From JANWYT01 sp046719465 (lineage in GTDB: Bacteria; Chloroflexota; Anaerolineae; Aggregatilineales; Phototrophicaceae), in assembly GCA_046719465.1 (NCBI GenBank), contig JBDNCV010000082.1, positions 1 through 16,298 on the forward strand: DNA of 16,298 nucleotides. The letters are read 5' to 3'. The notes below the pieces were generated by a model. That model had not been told where the DNA came from. It made no database searches and saw only the letters and a program-made list of their open reading frames with translations. Each line of letters begins with the position of its first letter. The stretch's first letter is position 1. Positions 7,385 through 14,444 of this stretch are shown here, in pieces. Both the position numbers and the translations under genes were made by a program.

Positions 7385-7447
7385 TGGCCAATAATACAAG
7401 ATGTTGGCCAACTCTGCTAAAGCGACTCGCCTATGACGCATGGCCAA
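7385..7447 (-). promoter_or_regulatory. Three TGGCCAA copies upstream of the PD40 pair
   Basis: TGGCCAA occurs at 7385-7391, 7405-7411 and 7441-7447, with starts 20 and 36 bp apart, in an AT-richer pocket just upstream of the GTG at 7355. The core TGGCCA is itself palindromic. On the minus strand the segment also includes TATTAT, which could serve as a -10 box, but I see no good -35 at the right distance. A repressor or activator binding array is possible; chance is not excluded. Confidence 0.3.
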
Positions 7448-7461
7448 CACATGATATATGG

Positions 7462-7490
7462 GGACAGAGGGCATGCCCTATCCGTTTTTT
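7462..7490 (+). terminator. GACAGGG palindrome copy 3 with T6 tract
   Basis: An imperfect palindrome at 7462-7483 has a perfect core AGGGCATGCCCT and outer GGACAG/TATCC arms with a mismatch. It is followed on the plus strand by CG and six T (7485-7490). This has the form of an intrinsic terminator reading rightward, yet no plus-strand gene ends here. Both neighbours are on the minus strand, where the flank is a run of A. It may end antisense transcription, or simply be another copy of the palindrome family. Confidence 0.4.
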
Positions 7491-7590
7491 CATGCCGACG
7501 GCGGCCATGTGGGGTGTGGGCGCGGCGGACGCGGTAGGCCTCGTCCCTACGGTTGCCCCTCGGAGGATTGTTTTTCCGCGTCCCTCAGCG

Positions 7591-9363
7591 CTATCGCACC
7601 GGCACGCTGAGCGCGTCCCCCACGTCCGAGGTGGCGCGAGCGAGCGCAGCGCGTTCATACAGCCCGACGGCCACGCGCAAACAACCGCGCTCCACGCCCG
7701 CAGGGAGCGGCAGCCAGCGCGCCTCGCGCCACGCCTCGCCCTCAGCCCACGCGCTGAACGGACGGCTGTTCTCGAAGGGGTCGCCGTCGGCCTGCGCGAT
7801 GAGCGCCCCATCGCAAGTCAGATGCACGAACGCCGTCCAATCGGCGCTCAGGGGGCCAATGCGCTGCCAGTCGAGCGTCACGCGGACGAAGTCCCCGTCT
7901 AGTGCGGCCTCAGCGGCCACTTTCAGCGCGCCGTCGAATGCGATCCCGTCCACGGCGTCCAGCCGGCGTGCCCACTCAAAGGTCTGCCAGCCTGCGCCTG
8001 TCCACCGTGTGCGGAACGTGCGCGCGTGCTGCTGGATGAGCGCGGGCAGCGCATCAGGGGCGATGCTGCCGCCGTAGAAGCGCGTCAGCAGGTCGGGCGG
8101 GGCATCGGCCAGCCACGGCGCATGAGCGTATGCCACCTGCGGGAACTCGCGCTGGCCTGCGTTCAGCCACAGGAAATCGCGCAGGTCGATCCAATCGGTG
8201 AGCAGGCCCGCGCTGGCGCGCCACAAGGGGAGGGGGCTGGCGGCCTGCTCGGTGTGGGAGGGTAGGTTGAGGTAGAGCGTGGGCGTGTCGGGGTCAGCGG
8301 TGGCGATGATCGGTCGCAGCGCGTCGGCGTGCAGCCGATGCTGGGCGATCACGCTGCGCGCCATGCTCACGCTGCCCAGCGTCAGGATGATGAGCGCCAG
8401 CGCACCCGCCCAGCGCGGCAGCCTCCAAAGCAGCGCCGCCCAAAGCAGCGCAATCGCAGGCGCGGCAATCGTCAGCAGGCGGTCGCCATACAACACGTAG
8501 TTAGGGTGCAGCAGCAGCAAGGCCGGGGCCAGCGCCACGCCGATCCACCCTAAGCCCGCCCAAAGCAGCCGCTGGCGTCCCAGCGCCGCGACGGCCAGCC
8601 CGCTGAACGCCGCCAGCCCAGCGAGCGCCCGCAGGACAGCATCGCCTGCCAGCGCCCCCATGAGCCACTGCGCGGGCAGGCTCAACCCCTGCCCCAGATA
8701 CGCCGCGTTGAACAGCACCGCCTCGGGGTCAACGCGCAGGCCGCCCCCGCCGACGAAGTGGCTCCGCAGCAGCCAATAGCCTAACGCTGCGCCTGCGACC
8801 GCCGCCAGCAGGATGCTATATCGCCGCACGCTGCGCGCGCCGCCTTGCGCCCACAGCGCCAGCCCGATGAGCGCCGCCGCCGCCACGCCCGATTCATGGG
8901 CGAAGGGCGCAGCCACCCCCGCCAGCAGCGCCAGACCCCCCCGCCGCGTCAGCGCGCCGACGCACGCCGCCACAATCAACAGGGTGACGAGCAGGTGCAC
9001 AATCGAGGCAGGCCAAAGCGCCGCCTGCGCGTGGAACGGGAACACGGCGTATAACAGCGCAGCGCTGAAGGCCGCCCTGTGCCCGCTGAGCGCCCGCGCT
9101 AACACGCTCACCAGCGCCACCGTCAGCAGGTGCAGCCACAGCAGCAGCCCATGCCACAGCGCCGCGTCGAGCGGCACAGCGCGGTGCAGCAGGTTGGTCA
9201 GCGGGCGGTAGTACGCCCCATTGACCTCGACCTGCGTCCACAAAGCAAAGAGGGTGCGCGGCTGAACGAAGCGCTGCGTCTCGATGTCGTCGCTGAAGAA
9301 GGGCAGCGCCACCCCGCCCGTGTAGAGCAGCGCCGCCAGCATCAGCGGCAGCAGAAACCTCAT
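7591..9363 (-). CDS. GT-C-like polytopic membrane protein with C-terminal beta-sandwich
   Basis: A 590-residue membrane protein with about nine to ten hydrophobic segments up to residue 335, then a large soluble C-terminal part. An acidic pair early on (D25-D26 in FFSDDIETQ), followed by NGAYYRPLTNLLH (48-60), resembles the first loop of GT-C fold transferases related to TMTC/PMT enzymes, which use lipid-linked sugars. I therefore infer a role in glycan transfer on the outer face of the membrane; activity is not proven. The last part (about 480-580) is a beta-sandwich-like module with W-x-x-F-V-H-L and D-G-D-P motifs that resembles two modules in the upstream gene. ATG at 9361-9363 follows the upstream TGA by one base (TGAGATG), with a G-rich GGGGGGGTGAG preceding it. 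An upstream in-frame start at 9447 gives Arg/Pro-rich residues and is rejected. Confidence 0.83.
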   Translation of the reverse strand: MRFLLPLMLAALLYTGGVALPFFSDDIETQRFVQPRTLFALWTQVEVNGAYYRPLTNLLHRAVPLDAALWHGLLLWLHLLTVALVSVLARALSGHRAAFSAALLYAVFPFHAQAALWPASIVHLLVTLLIVAACVGALTRRGGLALLAGVAAPFAHESGVAAAALIGLALWAQGGARSVRRYSILLAAVAGAALGYWLLRSHFVGGGGLRVDPEAVLFNAAYLGQGLSLPAQWLMGALAGDAVLRALAGLAAFSGLAVAALGRQRLLWAGLGWIGVALAPALLLLHPNYVLYGDRLLTIAAPAIALLWAALLWRLPRWAGALALIILTLGSVSMARSVIAQHRLHADALRPIIATADPDTPTLYLNLPSHTEQAASPLPLWRASAGLLTDWIDLRDFLWLNAGQREFPQVAYAHAPWLADAPPDLLTRFYGGSIAPDALPALIQQHARTFRTRWTGAGWQTFEWARRLDAVDGIAFDGALKVAAEAALDGDFVRVTLDWQRIGPLSADWTAFVHLTCDGALIAQADGDPFENSRPFSAWAEGEAWREARWLPLPAGVERGCLRVAVGLYERAALARATSDVGDALSVPVR

Positions 9364-9364
9364 C

Positions 9365-11527
9365 TCACCCCCCCACCGTGATCGTCGCCACGCGCGGGCG
9401 GAAGTCGGGCGCGTCGATGGGCAGCCGGTCGCGGGTGACGGCCTCAATCAAGCCCAGATAGACGGCATACTCGCCAGCGTCTGCGGGCATCGTCAGCGTG
9501 ATCTCGCTGTAGAAGGGGTAGCCGGGCTGCCAGTTGGACGACGGAACGGGGTGCGGGGCGCGGTCGCCCTGCGCCGCCAGCTGGTCGCGCGCGTCCATCA
9601 CATGCAGAAACAATCGATAGTCGCGCGCGATCTCACCCTCGGCGCGCCACACCATGCGCAGCGTGATCGTCTCGTTGGGCGCGGCGCGGGCGGGGATGTC
9701 GAGCGCTTCCAACGTGATCTGGTCGCCTGTCGCTGTGCCAAAGCGCAGGTCAACGCGCGGCAGATCAGCGGGCACGGCGGGGAGGGAGCCATCATAGAAG
9801 GCCAGCGTTTGCAGCACCCACGAGCGATCCGCCAGCGGCTCCGTCACGGGGTAATCGGTCATGATGTCGGTGTTCAAGTCCACGTGGTACACCCCCACGC
9901 GGATTTCACCGTAAGTGGCCAGCGGCACTGGCTCCGTCGCTTTGAAGGCGACGATCTCGCTGTAGATGCGGTTGGGCTGCCAGCGGCTGGTCGGCAGGGC
10001 AGGGAACGACACATGCCCCAAGCGGCCGTCCGCGCCGGCATAGCGCACATCGTCCACCACGTAGGCGATGTGGAAGGTGTAGTCAAGGTCAGTGGGCCGG
10101 TCGAGCGCCCAATAGAGCTGCACGGTGTAGGCTTGATCCGGGCGCATCCAGCCGCGCGCAGGCCCCTCCCAGAAGCGCAGCGTCCGCCAGCCCACCAGCC
10201 GCACGCCGGATTCGCCAAAGGCCACGTTCAGCGGCGCTGCACCGTCGGGGAGCGCGTCAAAAATCGGCTTGGGCGGGATGAGCGCGGAACTCACCGCGAG
10301 CGGGAACACAACACAGGCGGCCACGCCCGCCGCCGCGCCGCCCGCCAGCCGCACGAGTTGGGCGCGGCGTTTCAGCCCCTCCGCCAGCGCCACCCCCGCC
10401 ACCGACCACAGCGGCAGCAGCAGCACGACCATCGGGTAGCGCAGGCGGCTGAGCGCGAACGTGGTGATCAGCGCCAGCGTGAACAGCCCCAGCGCCGCCA
10501 GCCAGCCCACGGCGAGCCGCCGCTGCTGCCCCCACAGAGCGGCCAAGCCCGCCACCGCCCCCACCGCCAGCAGCGCAAAGTCCCCATGCAGCGCTTGCAG
10601 CGTCGGGCTGATGGCGCGCGTTTGCAGGTAGTCGATGTTGTTGCCGAACTCGAGGCTGCTCCACGAGGCGGCCCACTTGTGCAGCAGCAGCCCCGCAAAG
10701 CGCAGCGGCGCAATCGCTATATCCTGCGCCAGCGCCTGCCAGTAGGTGGGCGTGTCTTTGGCGATGAAGGCCATCGACGCGCCGCCGAAGCCGTTCGCGT
10801 CGCGGTTGTTGCCGCTGTAGAGCTGCATGTCGATGTCCAACGCCGAGGACGTGGCCAGCGCCGTGTTGAGCGCGAACGCCAGCGCCACCGTCACCCCCAC
10901 ATGGGCGATCATCTGGCGGCGCGGCAGCCCCCAAAGCGCCGCGATGAGCAGCACGAGCACCACGGGGAACAGGTTGTTCCGCGTGAGCAGCAGCGCCCCC
11001 AACAGCCCCCCCAGCAGGATCGTCCGCGGCCAGCGGGCACGCTCGCCCTGCCACAGCGTCAGCAGCAGCGCCCACGCCATGAGCTGCGCCCCCAGCGGGT
11101 CAGCCAGCAGCGTCGTCCCATAGAAGACGCTCACGGGGTAAAGGGCGTACAGCAGGCCTGCGAGATGCCCCGCCCAGAAGCGCCGCGTGAGCAGCCAGCC
11201 GCAGCCGATGAGCGCCCCTGCCGTCAGCGCGTCCAGCAGGCTGACCGCCAGCATGAGCATCCCTGCCTCGCGCGTGCCCATGACCTGCATCAGCAGCGCG
11301 AACAGCAGCGATGGGCCGGGCTGCCGCCCCCACGTCCAGCCGCCGTTAAGGATCGTCTCGGCCTGTGTGAGGTAGGTGCGCATGTCGTTGCCGTCCGGCG
11401 GGTAGAACACCGCGTCACCGGCGGCCCGCTCGAACACGACAGCCGCCCGCAGCGCGAACGCCCCCAGCACGATCAACACCGCCAGCGCCAGATGCCCCAG
11501 CGGGATTTTCAACGACACAGCGGCCAA
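9365..11527 (-). CDS. PMT/ArnT-like GT-C membrane glycosyltransferase with two beta-sandwich modules
   Basis: A 720-residue protein. Residues 1-410 carry about ten to twelve transmembrane segments in the manner of GT39/ArnT-type GT-C enzymes. An acidic first-loop motif is present (D45, D48 in PPDGNDMRTYL, a few residues before A-x-x-I-L). A second-loop region around LADPLGAQLMAW (141-152) resembles the usual E/D-P pattern. Such enzymes move a sugar from a polyprenyl carrier to protein or lipid on the outer face. Two similar beta-rich modules follow, about 435-555 (YTVQLYW ... DYTFHIAYV ... SRWQPNRIYSE) and 600-700 (ITLRMVW ... DYRLFLHVM ... SNWQPGYPFYSE). The sequence starts with TTG at 11525-11527 with GGGGAG eight bases ahead; a GTG three codons later (11518) is equally credible. 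It is divergent from deoC and directly followed by a second GT-C-like gene. Confidence 0.85.
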   Translation of the reverse strand: MAAVSLKIPLGHLALAVLIVLGAFALRAAVVFERAAGDAVFYPPDGNDMRTYLTQAETILNGGWTWGRQPGPSLLFALLMQVMGTREAGMLMLAVSLLDALTAGALIGCGWLLTRRFWAGHLAGLLYALYPVSVFYGTTLLADPLGAQLMAWALLLTLWQGERARWPRTILLGGLLGALLLTRNNLFPVVLVLLIAALWGLPRRQMIAHVGVTVALAFALNTALATSSALDIDMQLYSGNNRDANGFGGASMAFIAKDTPTYWQALAQDIAIAPLRFAGLLLHKWAASWSSLEFGNNIDYLQTRAISPTLQALHGDFALLAVGAVAGLAALWGQQRRLAVGWLAALGLFTLALITTFALSRLRYPMVVLLLPLWSVAGVALAEGLKRRAQLVRLAGGAAAGVAACVVFPLAVSSALIPPKPIFDALPDGAAPLNVAFGESGVRLVGWRTLRFWEGPARGWMRPDQAYTVQLYWALDRPTDLDYTFHIAYVVDDVRYAGADGRLGHVSFPALPTSRWQPNRIYSEIVAFKATEPVPLATYGEIRVGVYHVDLNTDIMTDYPVTEPLADRSWVLQTLAFYDGSLPAVPADLPRVDLRFGTATGDQITLEALDIPARAAPNETITLRMVWRAEGEIARDYRLFLHVMDARDQLAAQGDRAPHPVPSSNWQPGYPFYSEITLTMPADAGEYAVYLGLIEAVTRDRLPIDAPDFRPRVATITVGG

Positions 11528-11558
11528 CCCTCAAACTCCCCAAATGCGCCAGAACAGG

Positions 11559-11564
11559 TACAAT
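11559..11564 (+). promoter_or_regulatory. Possible -10 box for deoC
   Basis: TACAAT lies 30 bases before the deoC ATG at 11595, in the 67-bp spacer shared with the divergent GT-C gene. The same hexamer stands at nearly the same distance before the gene at 402. No clear -35 or TG extension is visible, so this is tentative. Confidence 0.28.
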
Positions 11565-11594
11565 AAGCCCCAGCCATCCAACGAAAGTGACACG

Positions 11595-12389
11595 ATGAAT
11601 ACCGAGACCATTGTGAAAAAAGTGAACGCCATCCTCGATGAGGCCAACGTGCAAGCCCGCACAGGGCGGACGCTGCCGGGCCTCGGGGCGCTGCCCAATG
11701 GCGATGGGATCGCCCGCGTGATCGACCATACGCTGCTCAAACCTGAAGCGACCGAGCGCGACATCGAGCTGCTGTGCTATGAGGGCAAATTGTACGGGTT
11801 TGCGTCGGTGTGTGTAAACAGCGTGTTCGTGCCGCTGGCCGCGGAGCTGCTGCGGGCGACGAGCGTCAAAGTCTGCACGGTGGTAGGCTTCCCGCTGGGG
11901 GCGTCGCTGCCGCAGGTTAAGGCGTATGAGGCGCAGGAGGCGATCCGCGCGGGGGCGCACGAGGTCGATATGGTGCTGCACGTCGGCGCGCTGAAGATCC
12001 GCGATCTGGTGGCGGTGTATGAGGACATCAGCGATGTCGCCACCGTCTGCCATGAGCACAACGCCCTGTGCAAGGTGATCCTCGAGACGGCGCTGCTGAG
12101 CGACGAGGAAATCGTCATAGCCTGCCAGATCGCGCGGCGGGCGGGCGCGGACTTCGTCAAGACCAGCACCGGCTTCGGCGGGGGCGGCGCAACCGTGGAG
12201 CACGTCCGCTTGATGCGCCAGATCGTCGGCGAGGGGATGGGCGTCAAAGCCAGCGGCGGCGTGCGCACCCTCGCCGACGCGCAGGCCATGATCGCGGCGG
12301 GGGCCAACCGCATCGGCGCGAGCGCGGGCGTGGCCATCGTCCGTGCGGAGAGCGGCGGCCCGGCGGCGGGCGCGGCGGGCGATTACTGA
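11595..12389 (+). CDS. deoC: Deoxyribose-phosphate aldolase
   Basis: A 264-residue class I aldolase that splits 2-deoxy-D-ribose 5-phosphate into D-glyceraldehyde 3-phosphate and acetaldehyde, in deoxynucleoside catabolism in the cytoplasm. The Schiff-base lysine is K189 in FVKTSTGF, the proton-relay Asp is D125 in HEVDMVLHVG, and K218 lies in GVKASGGVRT. IDHTLLKP (43-50) is the classic N-terminal signature. An extra 40 or so residues precede that motif, as in the longer bacterial form, and the C-terminus is a short Gly/Ala-rich tail. ATG 11595 is preferred over ATG 11544, since a candidate -10 box lies between them and the upstream residues look untranslated. The Shine-Dalgarno is weak (AAAGTGA). 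No other deo genes are nearby, so its partners in nucleoside breakdown must be elsewhere. Confidence 0.95.
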   Translation: MNTETIVKKVNAILDEANVQARTGRTLPGLGALPNGDGIARVIDHTLLKPEATERDIELLCYEGKLYGFASVCVNSVFVPLAAELLRATSVKVCTVVGFPLGASLPQVKAYEAQEAIRAGAHEVDMVLHVGALKIRDLVAVYEDISDVATVCHEHNALCKVILETALLSDEEIVIACQIARRAGADFVKTSTGFGGGGATVEHVRLMRQIVGEGMGVKASGGVRTLADAQAMIAAGANRIGASAGVAIVRAESGGPAAGAAGDY

Positions 12390-12400
12390 TTGAGGCGGCG

Positions 12401-12501
12401 GTGCGCCAGAGGCTGAAGCCTCCGGCTGGGGCGCGTGGGAGCCAGAGGCTCTAGCGCCCGGCGTTTGACGTCAGTTTTGCCCTGTACTGGGTAACGCTTA
12501 G
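12401..12501 (+). repeat. Dispersed intergenic repeat, copy B
   Basis: A relative of the repeat at 34-140, sharing the opening GTGCGCCAGAGGCT, the AGGCTGAAGCCT stem and the closing GTTTTGC ... GGGTAACGCTTAG. It has its own small stem GAGCC/GGCTC (12439-12443/12447-12451). It fills most of the 130 bp between deoC and the hydrolase gene and ends just before the latter's Shine-Dalgarno (GAGAGGGGG, 12506-12514). It could mark the 3' end of deoC or the leader of the next gene. Confidence 0.72.
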
Positions 12502-12519
12502 GATTGAGAGGGGGACTGT

Positions 12520-13335
12520 ATGAAACTCTGTACGATTCGGCGGCCTGATGGCAGCCTGCACGCCGCTGAATTCAGCGACGGTGGCGTGTATATGCTGGGT
12601 GGTCAAGTGATGGACATCATCCGCAAGGGCGGCGAGGTCGACATCTCGCAGCGCTACCGCATCCAGCAGGGGGTGACACTCGTCGCCCCGCTCATCCCCG
12701 GCAAGATCCTGTGTGTCGGGCGCAACTACGCCGAGCACGCCCGCGAGCTGGGCAACGAGATGCCGGACAAGCCGCTCATCTTCAGCAAGTTCCCCAGCAG
12801 CGTCATCGGCAGCGGCGAGGTCATCCGCTGGCGCGCCGCGCTCACCCAAAAGGTTGATTGGGAGGGCGAACTCGGCGTGGTCATCGGCCAGCGCGTCAAA
12901 GACATCAGCGAGGATGAGGCGATGGATGCGGTGTTCGGCTACGTCATCGCCAACGACGTGAGCGCCCGCGACCTGCAAGACAGCGACAAGCAGTGGTCGC
13001 GCGCCAAAGGCATGGACACGTTCTGCCCGCTGGGGCCAACGATCGTCACCAAGGACGAAGTGCCCGACCCGCACGCGCTGACGATTGAGACCTACGTCAA
13101 CGGCGAACGGGTACAGCACGGCCGCACCGCCGATATGTTCTTCCGGATTCCGTACTTGGTGGCGTATTTGTCGCAGGCCTTCACGCTTGAGCCGGGCGAT
13201 GTCATCCTCACAGGGACGCCGGCGGGCGTGGGCAAGGGCATGAACCCGCCGCGCTTCCTGCAAGACGGCGATGAGGTAAAGGTGACGATTGAGCCGCTGG
13301 GGACGCTGGTCAACCGCTGCCACGTGATCGACTAG
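12520..13335 (+). CDS. Fumarylacetoacetate hydrolase-family protein
   Basis: A 271-residue FAH-fold enzyme, the usual length for the FAHD1-like / 2-hydroxyhepta-2,4-diene-1,7-dioate isomerase group. Metal ligands fit: E115 and E117 in VDWEGELG, and D146 in ANDVSARD. H73 in GRNYAEHA and K163 in RAKGMDTFCPLGP are typical active-site parts, and LTGTPAGVG marks the C-terminal core. The family carries out C-C hydrolysis, decarboxylation or tautomerisation of 2-oxo/2-enol acids such as acylpyruvates or oxaloacetate. Which of these applies cannot be decided here, and the lack of neighbouring aromatic-degradation genes argues for a general acylpyruvase or oxaloacetate-related role. ATG 12520 has a strong purine-rich site GAGAGGGGG six bases upstream. 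The glycosyltransferase starts 8 bp after its stop, so they are probably co-transcribed without an obvious functional link. Confidence 0.92.
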   Translation: MKLCTIRRPDGSLHAAEFSDGGVYMLGGQVMDIIRKGGEVDISQRYRIQQGVTLVAPLIPGKILCVGRNYAEHARELGNEMPDKPLIFSKFPSSVIGSGEVIRWRAALTQKVDWEGELGVVIGQRVKDISEDEAMDAVFGYVIANDVSARDLQDSDKQWSRAKGMDTFCPLGPTIVTKDEVPDPHALTIETYVNGERVQHGRTADMFFRIPYLVAYLSQAFTLEPGDVILTGTPAGVGKGMNPPRFLQDGDEVKVTIEPLGTLVNRCHVID

Positions 13336-13343
13336 GCGGCAGC

Positions 13344-14423
13344 ATGGCGGATGCGCTGTTCTACGTCTCGTCGCACGGGTTCGGCCATGCTGCCCGTCAA
13401 CAGGGCTTGATCGCGGCGCTGGCCGCCGACGGCGTTCGCGTGCATGTGCGGTCGGCAGCCCCCGCCAAGTTCTTCCACGCTGCGCACCATCATCACGCCC
13501 AACGCTTCGACATCGGCATGATCCAGCATGACCCGCTGCGCTACGATGTGGAGGCCACCGCCGCATGGTATGCTGACTTCATCGCCCATGAGCCAGCCCT
13601 CATCGCCGACGAGGCGGCCTATGCCCGCCAGCATGACGTGCGCCTCATCCTAAGCGACATGCCGCCGGTGGCCTGTGCGGTGGGGGCGGCGCTGGGCGTG
13701 CCGTCGGTGGTCATCACCCATTTCACGTGGGACTGGGTGTATGAGCACTATGTGGAGCGCTGCCCGGCCTTCGCGCCGATCATCGCCCACATCACGCAGC
13801 AGTACGCGCAGGCCGCGCTCGCCTTGCAGATGCCCTTCGCCCACCCCTTCCCGCAGTTTACACAGGTGGAGCCGGTCGGCTTGTTTGCCAACGCCCCCAC
13901 CCGCCCGCGTGAGGCCGTGCGCCGCCTGTTCGACGTGCCCGCTGATCATCGCGTGGCGCTGCTGACGATGGGCGGCCACGGCTGGGGGCAGACCGACGTT
14001 CGCGCGCTGGCAGGGGCGCAGGGCTGGACGTTCCTCGTCATGCCCGGCGCATATGAACAGGTGGCGCGCCTGCCAACCGTGCGCTGTGTGCCAGTCGACT
14101 TCCCCGCGTATCATGACTTGATCGCCGCGGCGGATGTCGTCATCGGCAAGGCGGGCGGCTCCACCGTCGCAGAGGTCATCGCCCACGGCGTGCCGATGAT
14201 CTACACGCTGACGGCCGACTGGCGCGAGTCGGCGCTGCTGGACGCGGCGCTGCGCCAGCACGGGCGCGGGCTGGGCGTCTCGCTGGCGGATTTTGAGCGC
14301 GGCGCATGGGTTGACCTGTTGGAGCAGGCCGCAGCGCTGCCACCTGCCCATCACCCGCTGGCCGCTGATGGCCCTGCGCAGGCCGTCGCGCGCCTGCGGC
14401 CTTTGTGGGGTGGCGTCCTCTGA
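13344..14423 (+). CDS. MurG-like (GT28-type) glycosyltransferase
   Basis: A 359-residue GT-B fold glycosyltransferase-like protein, soluble or peripheral to the membrane. The N-terminal half opens with a beta-strand and the glycine loop HGFGHAARQ (11-19). The C-terminal half has TMGGHGWG (208-215) and the nucleotide-sugar loop GKAGGSTVAEVIAHGVP (268-284), the layout seen in MurG and MGDG-synthase-like transferases. Similar stand-alone proteins and N-terminal domains of some sugar kinases share this pattern, so the acceptor and donor are uncertain. There are no transmembrane segments. ATG 13344 has AGGCGG a few bases upstream, overlapping the end of the previous gene's stop region. The gene is followed by a 20-bp palindrome and the convergent guaA. 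A role in glycolipid or cell-envelope glycan synthesis is inference. Confidence 0.83.
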   Translation: MADALFYVSSHGFGHAARQQGLIAALAADGVRVHVRSAAPAKFFHAAHHHHAQRFDIGMIQHDPLRYDVEATAAWYADFIAHEPALIADEAAYARQHDVRLILSDMPPVACAVGAALGVPSVVITHFTWDWVYEHYVERCPAFAPIIAHITQQYAQAALALQMPFAHPFPQFTQVEPVGLFANAPTRPREAVRRLFDVPADHRVALLTMGGHGWGQTDVRALAGAQGWTFLVMPGAYEQVARLPTVRCVPVDFPAYHDLIAAADVVIGKAGGSTVAEVIAHGVPMIYTLTADWRESALLDAALRQHGRGLGVSLADFERGAWVDLLEQAAALPPAHHPLAADGPAQAVARLRPLWGGVL

Positions 14424-14424
14424 C

Positions 14425-14444
14425 GGACAGGGCAGGCCCTGTCC
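14425..14444. terminator. GACAGGG palindrome copy 4; bidirectional hairpin between convergent stops
   Basis: A perfect palindrome: GGACAGGGC at 14425-14433, AG, GCCCTGTCC at 14436-14444. It fits almost exactly between the TGA of the glycosyltransferase (14421-14423) and the TAG of guaA (14445-14447). The position suits a shared terminator for both strands, but neither side has a run of T longer than two or three, so it may act by structure alone. Confidence 0.55.

Noticed and set aside
7534..7550. GTAGG/CCTAC hairpin as terminator of the second GT-C gene
   Set aside because: Only five pairs with a seven-base loop and no T-tract on the minus strand; too weak to call.
7285..7902. Plus-strand frame spanning the gap between the propeller and GT-C genes
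   Set aside because: Overlaps the 5' end of one gene and the 3' end of another on the other strand and passes through a palindrome; no ribosome-binding site or motif.
9364..9447. 28-residue N-terminal extension of the second GT-C gene
   Set aside because: Residues are Arg/Pro/Ser-rich and overlap the end of the upstream gene, while ATG 9363 starts a clean hydrophobic N-terminus.
9551..11566. A 671-codon plus-strand open frame opposite the large GT-C gene
   Set aside because: Its product is dominated by Arg, Gln, His and Pro, typical of antisense frames in GC-rich genes, while the minus strand encodes a coherent membrane protein with repeated modules.
12451..13566. A 371-codon minus-strand frame across the FAH and glycosyltransferase genes
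   Set aside because: It crosses two well-supported genes on the opposite strand and the repeat, with low-complexity His/Arg/Ala composition.
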